Made by a program: the position numbers and the translations under genes
Source: a candidate division Zixibacteria bacterium DG_27
GTDB lineage: Bacteria; Zixibacteria; MSB-5A5; DG-27
Direction of reading: 5' to 3'
Assembly: GCA_001302725.1 (NCBI GenBank)
Contig: LIZU01000095.1
Coordinates: 1 to 6,172 of the forward strand
Length of the DNA stretch: 6,172 nucleotides
Part shown: in pieces, positions 1-4,133 of the stretch
Layout of the letters: every line of letters starts with the position of its first letter
Position numbering within the stretch: position 1 is the stretch's first letter
The notes under the pieces: generated by a model
What the model was told of the DNA's origin: nothing
The model's database searches: none
Seen by the model: the letters and a program-made list of their open reading frames with translations, nothing else

Positions 1-87
1 CTCGATTGTGAAGGATGAGTCTCTCAGAATCTGCTCGAGAGCCTCCCTGCGGTCCTCATTTTTGCTGATTAGCAGAAGCCTGTTCAT
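1..87 (-). CDS. Receiver-like protein, N-terminal 29 codons only
   Basis: An ATG at 87-85 opens a frame that leaves the window at base 1. An in-frame TAA at 96-94 lies just upstream, so this ATG is the first possible start. The visible residues read MNRLLLISKNEDRREALEQI and onward to SFTIE. This is the beta1-alpha1 pattern of a CheY-like receiver (hydrophobic strand, acidic and polar turn, 'REALEQIL' helix, start of the next strand). The usual pair of acidic residues after beta1 is replaced by K-N-E-D, so it may be a degenerate receiver or another Rossmann-like domain. No strong Shine-Dalgarno is visible; the bases before the ATG are purine-rich (AAAAGAAG). It lies 54 nt downstream of the rnr stop on the same strand with no terminator between them, so co-transcription is likely. 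The product cannot be named from 29 residues. Confidence 0.6.
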   Translation of the reverse strand, partial: MNRLLLISKNEDRREALEQILRDSSFTIE

Positions 88-141
88 CTTCTTTTAGGTT
101 CTGACTGACTATGCTGTTGGGAATAACTCTTCTGAAAAGGA

Positions 142-2307
142 TCACGCTCTGACCGGCTTCTTCCGGCCTCGGATGTCGCCCTTGCCTCTATCATCTTGTA
201 CCAGTACGAAGTCGACCTCCCTTCTCTCCCGATCGACGCGATTCACCAGAACCGTGACGGAGTCCCCCAGCCGATGAGCCCTCCCCCACCTTCTGCCAAC
301 CAGGCGGTGAGCCTCGGGGTCGAAATAGTAATAGTCGTCGCTCAACTCCTTGACCGGGACCAGACCCTCTATCAGCAGATTATCGAGACCGTATTTAGTC
401 ACCCCTGAAATCACCCCGGAATAAATCTCTCCCAGACGGTCGGCGATATATTCGATCTGCTTGACCCGTATGGAATCTCTTTCGGCCTGCTCGGCAATTA
501 TTTCTCTCTCGGAGGTATGCTCCCCCACCCGGGGGAGAATCCTTGCGAAACCCCTCTTTCTTCGGGAGGTGAATTGTCGATGCATATAGAGTTTCAGTAT
601 TCGATGGACAATCAAGTCCGGATAGCGGCGGATCGGGGAGGTGAAGTGAGTGTAGAGGGGGAAAGCCAAGGCGAAATGCCCGATATTGTCGGGTTGATAG
701 CGGGCTTTCATCATAGAGCGCAACAGAAGTTCGTTCACCAGGTTCTCCTCCGGTTTGCCCTCCACAGCCTTCAGAACCCGTTGAATCTTTTTCGGGGTAG
801 TCTCACCTTTGAATTTGAAATGGTAACCGAGATCTCCAAGTAGGGCCTCGAAATTCTTAATCTTCTCCTCCTCAGGTTTCTCGTGCACCCGAAAAAGGAG
901 AGGCAGCCCCCAGCCGGCGGCTTTGGTGGCAACGGTTTTATTGGCCAGGAGCATAAACTCTTCGATCAGGCGATGGCTCTGCAGCCGAACCTCCTTGAAG
1001 ATCTCGACGACGCTGCCATCCTCCGCCAGGGTTATCTTCGCCTCCGGAAGGTCGAAGTCCAGGCTACCATTTTTGGTTCGATTCTCTAAGAGCTTGCGGC
1101 TCAGGTTCAGCATATTGGTGAGGGTTTCCCGAAGTTTCTTGGACCTATATCCGAATTTCTGTCTGTCGAAGAAGTCCTGAACCTCCTCGTAGTTCAGCCG
1201 GTAGCGACTGTGGATGACCGATTCGCATATCTCTGACCGGAGCGGCTTGGCATTTTCGTTCAGCTCGATTAGACAGCTGGTGGTGAGGCGATCCTCCTTG
1301 GGTTTGAGGCTGCAGATATCGTTGGAGAGCTCTTCCGGCAACATTGGGATTACCCGGTCTACCAGATAGACGCTGGTGCCCCGGCTCAACGCCTCCTCAT
1401 CCAGGGCAGAATTCTCCCTGACGTAGTTGGAGACATCCGCGATATGCACCCCCAAAAGCCAGTTGCCGTTGGATAATCTCTCCAGGGAGATGGCATCATC
1501 ATGGTCCTTAGCGTCGGCAGGGTCGATTGTGAAGCAGAGTTGTTTGCGGAAATCTCTACGACCGGAGAGGTCCTTTTCAGAGAGCGTTCCGGCAACGCTT
1601 TTAGCCTGCCTCTGGACTTTCGGAGGGAAGGAGGTGGGGAGATCGTAACTTCTTATCAGGGCGGTGATATCAAGTCCGGGTTCGCCGGGGAAGCCCAATA
1701 TCTCTGTGATTCTTCCAGTCGGCAGCTGACTTGTCTGCGGCGAGATGGGAGAGAGCAGAAGCACCACCTTTTGGCCATTCTGGGGATTAAGCTTGCGGTC
1801 TGGTTCAACATAGACAGTCTGGGGAAGTTTCTTGTCATCCGGTACCACAAAGTCGCCGTACCGGCTCTTGACGTATTTCCCTATAAGGATTCTTGAGGGT
1901 CTCTCGAGGATTTTGACAATCTGACCTTCCGGACCTCTGCCGATGGAGGTTTTCGTCGGTCTGACCAGGACCCTGTCGCCGTGTATCGCCGGGCTCACGT
2001 TTCTGGCACTGATGAATATGTCTCCCTTCTTGTCGGGCAGAATCACGAAGCCGCCGCCACTTCTTATTGTATGGAAGTCTCCAGTTAAGAGCTCCTCCTG
2101 AGCAGGCAGGGCGAGTCGACCGCCTCGAAGTCTGATGAGTTCGCCCTCGCTCACCAGCTCTTTCAGTGTTTTTCTGAAACCGACGTATACGTCGCCCGAG
2201 ACACCCAGTCGCTTCGCCAGGGTCCTGGGGCGAGCCGGCAGGACCCCCTTTCCTTTGAGCATCTTGAGGAGGAGGTCTTTTTTAGGTAGTCGAGAGGTTT
2301 TCTTCAC
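142..2307 (-). CDS. rnr: Ribonuclease R, 3'-5' exoribonuclease
   Basis: RNase R degrades structured RNA processively from the 3' end in the cytoplasm and acts in mRNA and rRNA turnover. Counting from the GTG at 2307, the product has 721 residues. It has a basic winged-helix-like N-terminus (about 1-70), OB-fold cold-shock domains (about 75-240), an RNB catalytic domain (about 251-580) and a C-terminal S1 domain (about 626-705) with a basic tail. The RNB active-site run is IDPADAKDHDDA, with Asp262, 265, 268, 270 and 271 matching the metal-binding aspartates of the family. The RNB signature HFTSPIRRYPDLIVH (about 554-568) is also present. Length is slightly below the 813 residues of E. coli RNase R. 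The frame remains open up to a TTG at 2397, but that TTG is the first three bases of a consensus -35 box, so transcripts from that promoter cannot include it. The GTG gives a natural MKKTSRLPKKDLLLKML start, though its Shine-Dalgarno is poor (AAGGG 16 nt upstream). An ATG 15 codons further in is possible. The S1 domain seems to lack about four residues (see findings). Confidence 0.95.
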   Translation of the reverse strand: MKKTSRLPKKDLLLKMLKGKGVLPARPRTLAKRLGVSGDVYVGFRKTLKELVSEGELIRLRGGRLALPAQEELLTGDFHTIRSGGGFVILPDKKGDIFISARNVSPAIHGDRVLVRPTKTSIGRGPEGQIVKILERPSRILIGKYVKSRYGDFVVPDDKKLPQTVYVEPDRKLNPQNGQKVVLLLSPISPQTSQLPTGRITEILGFPGEPGLDITALIRSYDLPTSFPPKVQRQAKSVAGTLSEKDLSGRRDFRKQLCFTIDPADAKDHDDAISLERLSNGNWLLGVHIADVSNYVRENSALDEEALSRGTSVYLVDRVIPMLPEELSNDICSLKPKEDRLTTSCLIELNENAKPLRSEICESVIHSRYRLNYEEVQDFFDRQKFGYRSKKLRETLTNMLNLSRKLLENRTKNGSLDFDLPEAKITLAEDGSVVEIFKEVRLQSHRLIEEFMLLANKTVATKAAGWGLPLLFRVHEKPEEEKIKNFEALLGDLGYHFKFKGETTPKKIQRVLKAVEGKPEENLVNELLLRSMMKARYQPDNIGHFALAFPLYTHFTSPIRRYPDLIVHRILKLYMHRQFTSRRKRGFARILPRVGEHTSEREIIAEQAERDSIRVKQIEYIADRLGEIYSGVISGVTKYGLDNLLIEGLVPVKELSDDYYYFDPEAHRLVGRRWGRAHRLGDSVTVLVNRVDRERREVDFVLVQDDRGKGDIRGRKKPVRA

Positions 2308-2368
2308 TACGAAATCGAAATGGCCCTTAGCCGTTAAGTGCCGGCGACCAAAGCATCCTTCAATTTTT

Positions 2369-2397
2369 ATGATAGTAAACTGAATATGCGCTGTCAA
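2369..2397 (-). promoter_or_regulatory. Sigma70-type promoter for rnr
   Basis: On the minus strand TTGACA (2397-2392) is followed, after exactly 17 nt, by TATCAT (2374-2369). That is a perfect -35 box and a five-of-six -10 box at optimal spacing. Transcription would begin near 2362, giving a leader of about 55 nt before the GTG start of rnr. The site lies inside the longest open frame, which is the main reason for choosing the later start. Confidence 0.72.
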
Positions 2398-2489
2398 ATG
2401 AAAAACCTAAGTCGGTCTTCTGATCGGAGCACCGGCGGATGAGTGCTTAGACTATCTGGACAACTTTGACTACCAAGCCAAGTTTTTGC

Positions 2490-2517
2490 TTGACTCACCG
2501 GGATTTAATCTTAAATT
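2490..2517 (+). promoter_or_regulatory. Probable promoter for the small membrane-protein gene
   Basis: TTGACT (2490-2495), a 16-nt spacer and TAAATT (2512-2517) give a five-of-six -35 box and a moderate -10 box. Transcription would begin near 2524, about 22 nt before the ATG at 2546. It is divergent from the rnr promoter, with roughly 95 bp between the two -35 boxes. Confidence 0.45.
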
Positions 2518-2545
2518 GAGTTCTTGCTGCACAAGAGGTTTTGGT

Positions 2546-2785
2546 ATGGCGGTCAAGGCTAAGCCGGCGAAGGCCAAGAAGCTCAAGGTAAAAGAGAAAG
2601 ACACGTTAGGATTCACCAAGAAGAACTACTACCTCTTTGCCTTGGGTTTGGTGATTATCGTTGTTGGATTTATCAGTCTGCGAATGGGTTCCATTACTCT
2701 GGCACCGATACTTCTAGTTTTGGGTTACTGTGTCATAATACCTTTGTCGATAATTGTCGATTGGAGGAAGAAAAGGGAGAGGTAG
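2546..2785 (+). CDS. Small two-TM membrane protein, DUF3098-like
   Basis: The product has 79 residues. It has a lysine-rich cytoplasmic-type N-terminus (about 1-26, beginning MAVKAKPAKAKKLKVKEK), a first hydrophobic helix (about 28-45, YYLFALGLVIIVVGFISL), a short turn, a second hydrophobic helix (about 49-70) and a basic tail DWRKKRER. The ATG at 2546 is preceded by AAGAGG (2533-2538) at a 7-nt spacing, a textbook ribosome site, so it is preferred over the in-frame ATG at 2486, which has no such site and overlaps the promoter. The overall shape (basic N-terminus, G-[FI]-x-L hairpin between two helices, about 80 residues) resembles the DUF3098 family of unknown function; that assignment is from memory of the family pattern and is tentative. 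By the positive-inside rule both termini should be cytoplasmic. A hairpin with a T-tract overlaps the 3' end. Confidence 0.8.
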   Translation: MAVKAKPAKAKKLKVKEKDTLGFTKKNYYLFALGLVIIVVGFISLRMGSITLAPILLVLGYCVIIPLSIIVDWRKKRER

Positions 2786-2800
2786 GGTTTTCTCCTTTTT
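2771..2800 (+). terminator. Intrinsic terminator-like hairpin overlapping a stop codon
   Basis: AAAAGGGAGA (2771-2780) pairs with TCTCCTTTTT (2791-2800) across a 10-nt loop: a five-pair core GGAGA/TCTCC, one G-T wobble, then four A-T pairs that supply the U-tract. The TAG of the membrane-protein gene (2783-2785) lies in the loop. The GC core is short, so termination may be partial. It ends only 7 nt before tRNA-Val. Confidence 0.5.
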
Positions 2801-2807
2801 GAGCCCT

Positions 2808-2881
2808 GGGCGGTTAGCTCAGATGGTGAGAGCGCCTGCCTTACAAGCAGGAGGTCACTGGTTCAAATCCAGTATCGCCCA
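2808..2881 (+). tRNA. tRNA-Val(UAC)
   Basis: A complete cloverleaf of 74 nt is present. The acceptor GGGCGGT pairs with ATCGCCC (one G-T wobble), the D stem is GCTC/GAGC, the anticodon stem is CCTGC/GCAGG with loop CTTACAA, and the T stem is ACTGG/CCAGT with loop TTCAAAT. The anticodon TAC is at 2842-2844. The discriminator is A2881 and the 3' CCA is not encoded, so CCA-adding enzyme is needed. Its promoter is not obvious: only an extended -10-like TGTCATAAT at 2731-2739 inside the upstream gene, without a good -35, could serve, and the hairpin at 2771-2800 lies between. It may be transcribed by readthrough. Confidence 0.96.
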
Positions 2882-2916
2882 TAAAAGACAGGGAAGTCTC
2901 AGAATAGAGTGTTCAC

Positions 2917-2973
2917 GGGGTCGTAGTTCAGTTTGGCTAGAACGTCCCGACCTTCGGTCGGGAAGGTCGCGAG
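2917..2973 (+). pseudogene. Truncated tRNA-Asp copy with a palindrome in place of the anticodon arm
   Basis: Bases 2917-2944 are identical over 28 nt to 3273-3300, the 5' part of the intact tRNA-Asp (acceptor strand, D arm, base 26). Bases 2964-2973 (AGGTCGCGAG) match 3318-3327, the variable loop and first T-stem strand. Between them the 17-nt tRNA-Asp anticodon arm is replaced by a 19-nt perfect hairpin TCCCGACC-TTC-GGTCGGGA (2945-2963). After 2973 the similarity stops: there is no T loop, T-stem partner or 3' acceptor strand, so the copy cannot fold as a tRNA. It lies 26 nt upstream of the GIY-YIG start. Confidence 0.85.
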
Positions 2974-2999
2974 CCGATACAAAGGATGACGAAGGTAAA

Positions 3000-3257
3000 T
3001 TGACCTGTTGTCTTTATATTCTGAAGAGTACGGTCGATCAACGGTTCTACATCGGGACAACGGCGAATCTTAATGATCGAATCAAACGGCATAACGAAGG
3101 ACGTTCGAAATCGACAAGATCCGGCAGACCCTGGGAAGTAGTCTATGTCCAGGAGTTTGCCGGTCGGGGCGAAGCAACAGCGAGAGAAAGACAATTGAAA
3201 AAGTGGAAAAACAAAGATAGGATAGAGGAGTTAACAAGCAAACAAGCCGATCGTTAG
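3000..3257 (+). CDS. Single-domain GIY-YIG endonuclease (UPF0213-like)
   Basis: The 85-residue product is a stand-alone GIY-YIG nuclease domain, a fold that cuts DNA with a metal ion. The first motif is degenerate (C-L-Y-I-L, residues 4-8), and the second, F-Y-I-G, is at 16-19. Also present are the conserved Arg27 and His31 in DRIKRHN, the STRSGRPW segment (38-45) typical of this subfamily, the catalytic-type Glu63 in ARERQLK, and Asn71 in KWKNKDRIEEL. The length equals that of common UPF0213-like proteins. The start is the TTG at 3000, with GAAGG at 2991-2995; no ATG exists in this frame between the TTG and the palindrome. The frame stays open upstream through tRNA sequences to 2754, but that extension only translates tRNA-Val and the tRNA-Asp fragment. 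The gene is flanked by tRNA-Asp sequence on both sides. Its substrate is unknown; relatives are found both as repair-type and as selfish nucleases. Confidence 0.82.
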   Translation: MTCCLYILKSTVDQRFYIGTTANLNDRIKRHNEGRSKSTRSGRPWEVVYVQEFAGRGEATARERQLKKWKNKDRIEELTSKQADR

Positions 3258-3272
3258 AGCAAGATGTCTTTC

Positions 3273-3347
3273 GGGGTCGTAGTTCAGTTTGGCTAGAACG
3301 CCGGCCTGTCACGCCGGAGGTCGCGAGTTCGAGTCTCGTCGGCCCCG
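3273..3347 (+). tRNA. tRNA-Asp(GUC)
   Basis: A complete cloverleaf of 75 nt is present. The acceptor GGGGTCG pairs with CGGCCCC (one G-T wobble), the D stem is GTTC/GAAC, the anticodon stem is CCGGC/GCCGG with loop CTGTCAC, and the T stem is GCGAG/CTCGT with loop TTCGAGT. The anticodon GTC is at 3308-3310. The discriminator is G3347, as expected for tRNA-Asp, and CCA is not encoded. It begins 15 nt after the GIY-YIG stop codon. It appears to be the only functional tRNA-Asp in the window. Confidence 0.96.
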
Positions 3348-3370
3348 CTTTCTTATATCGTTGATAACAA

Positions 3371-3413
3371 GTTTGGTTAGAAGGTCCCGACCATAGGTCG
3401 GGAAGGTCGTCAG
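3371..3413 (+). pseudogene. Second tRNA-Asp-like fragment with the same palindrome
   Basis: These 43 nt align without gaps to 2931-2973 with about seven mismatches: GTTTGG-TTAG for GTTTGG-CTAG, then the palindrome TCCCGACC-ATA-GGTCGGGA (3385-3403), then AAGGTCG. The three-base loop is ATA here and TTC in the other copy, while both stem arms are identical. The acceptor strand and first half of the D arm are missing or unrecognisable, and no nuclease gene follows. It starts 24 nt after the intact tRNA-Asp. Confidence 0.75.
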
Positions 3414-3428
3414 TTCCGCGCCTCAGGC

Positions 3429-3446
3429 GGGGTTGACCCCTTTATT
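3429..3446 (+). terminator. Weak terminator-like hairpin after the tRNA locus
   Basis: GGGG (3429-3432), the loop TTGA and CCCC (3437-3440) are followed by TTTATT. The stem has only four pairs and the T-tract is interrupted, so this is a weak candidate for the end of the tRNA transcript. A second small hairpin, CGCC-TCA-GGCG (3419-3429), lies directly before it. No other candidate is visible downstream of tRNA-Asp. Confidence 0.25.
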
Positions 3447-3668
3447 ACTACCTCCTGCACCATTCAGTCAAAGTCCTTCTGCTTCCTCATAGTAACGCTC
3501 TAAAAGTGTAGGGTAGTAATCTCCAGAAGGAGTTCGGGGATCCTTGAGATCTGAAATGAGACCATGGACTGTTAAAAGAGTTGGCAGGTAGTAACCGTTG
3601 CGATACTCCTTATCCGTGACCGTCCGCCCATAAGGCTCCTAGCCCAGCTACGCCTCTTGATTCGGCCT

Positions 3669-3697
3669 CCCACCGGAGGTGGGTCGCCTCCGGCGAC
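3669..3697. repeat. REP-like double palindrome
   Basis: Two adjacent hairpins, each with a 3-nt loop, are packed into 29 bases: CCCACC-GGA-GGTGGG (3669-3683) and TCGCC-TCC-GGCGA (3684-3696). The same bases can instead form one larger hairpin, CCGGAGG (3673-3679) with CCTCCGG (3687-3693) around a 7-nt loop. The stem-plus-3-nt-loop format matches that of the palindromes in the tRNA-Asp fragments, though the sequences differ. This resembles extragenic palindromic repeats; dispersed copies cannot be checked here. Confidence 0.5.
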
Positions 3698-3926
3698 AAT
3701 CCGGACTCAATTAGCTCCTTCAGCAAAACTTGAGACTGTTGCCGAATCTCTCCCCGAAGATTCTGCTTGACAAGCTGGGAACAGCCGGCGATAACCTCTG
3801 TCGTAAAAAGCTTCAATCGCTTGGGCACAGAGTACACCCCCTTTCAAATATCCCGTGCCCTCTCTTCTGCCAAATTTGCCCAAGAAATTTCACAATATAC
3901 GATACAGTACGCATTCCCAGATGGCC

Positions 3927-3955
3927 TTGACATTGGTCTGTTAGCTGAGTAATAT
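3927..3955 (+). promoter_or_regulatory. Sigma70-type promoter for the two-component operon
   Basis: TTGACA (3927-3932) is followed, after exactly 17 nt, by TAATAT (3950-3955): a perfect -35 box and a four-of-six -10 box in an AT-rich stretch. Transcription would begin near 3962, about 170 nt before the kinase ATG at 4134. No gene lies between them, so this is the best candidate promoter for the operon. The leader contains no riboswitch I can recognise and no strong terminator. Confidence 0.55.
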
Positions 3956-4133
3956 ATCTAGGGTGTATGTAACAGAGTAGAGTTCCCCGGAATGCTTGAT
4001 AATTGGAAGATGCGGGATCGCTTAACTTTCGCCAATCGACATGTTCACAGATCATTAATGTCAGACATAAAGCAAGCACGATTGAAATGTGGGCTTGAGA
4101 TGATAACGAAGCGTCAAGCAGCCTGTTTCCAAG

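Larger units (their letters stand above)
2917..3272 (+). mobile_element. Putative tRNA-Asp-targeting GIY-YIG unit
   Basis: The interval starts with the 5' piece of a tRNA-Asp, carries one GIY-YIG nuclease gene, and ends exactly where the same 28-nt tRNA-Asp 5' sequence begins again as part of an intact tRNA. This gives a 356-bp repeat-to-repeat unit. It is what insertion into, or unequal duplication around, a tRNA-Asp gene would leave. No transposase, integrase or terminal inverted repeat is visible. Calling it mobile is an inference from the direct repeat and the nuclease; a simple tandem tRNA-Asp duplication with decay of one copy is the alternative. Confidence 0.35.
3468..3957 (-). pseudogene. 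Decayed protein-coding sequence, family not recognised
   Basis: Read on the minus strand, three segments look like protein rather than random translation. The first (3957-3847) contains CEISWANLAEERARDI and ends at a TGA that one base change from TGG would remove. The second continues in the same frame (3843-3610): YSVPKRLKLFTTEVIAGC, then SQLVKQNLRGEIRQQSQVLL and KELIESGLSPEATHLRWEAE. The third, in another frame (3638-3468), contains TVTDKEYRNGYYLPTLL, HGLISDLKDPRTPSGDYYP and TLLERYYEEAEGL, then a stop. One in-frame stop and one frameshift near 3638-3612 would join them into a product of at least 150 residues. The composition is charged and helical. I do not recognise the family. A palindromic repeat lies inside it (3669-3697). 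An alternative is that this is non-coding sequence that happens to read well; the 3' segment is the most convincing part. Confidence 0.4.

Noticed and set aside
196..1896. Several plus-strand open frames of 68-131 codons opposite rnr
   Set aside because: They are antisense to a clearly real gene with full catalytic motifs, and none has a ribosome site and a recognisable domain.
2731..2739. Extended -10 promoter TGTCATAAT for tRNA-Val
   Set aside because: There is no acceptable -35 box, it lies inside a coding sequence, and a terminator-like hairpin lies between it and the tRNA; too weak to annotate.
2917..2985. Functional variant tRNA with anticodon TTC in the altered arm
   Set aside because: The T loop, second T-stem strand and 3' acceptor strand are absent, position 33 would be C, and the anticodon arm is a fully paired 8-bp palindrome.
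2754..2999. N-terminal extension of the GIY-YIG frame, giving a 167-residue protein
   Set aside because: The extra residues are translations of tRNA-Val (for example QMVRAPALQAGGHWFKSS) and of the tRNA-Asp fragment (RGRSSVWLERPDL); the GIY-YIG domain is complete without them.
3580..3605. Sigma54-like promoter (TTGGCAGG ... TTGCGA)
   Set aside because: The GG and GC elements are 17 bases apart; sigma54 needs about 12.
3813..4079. Minus-strand 88-residue open frame
   Set aside because: It is cysteine-rich and has no recognisable pattern. The neighbouring frame reads more like protein in the overlap (CEISWANLAEERARDI), so this is probably a shadow of the decayed gene.
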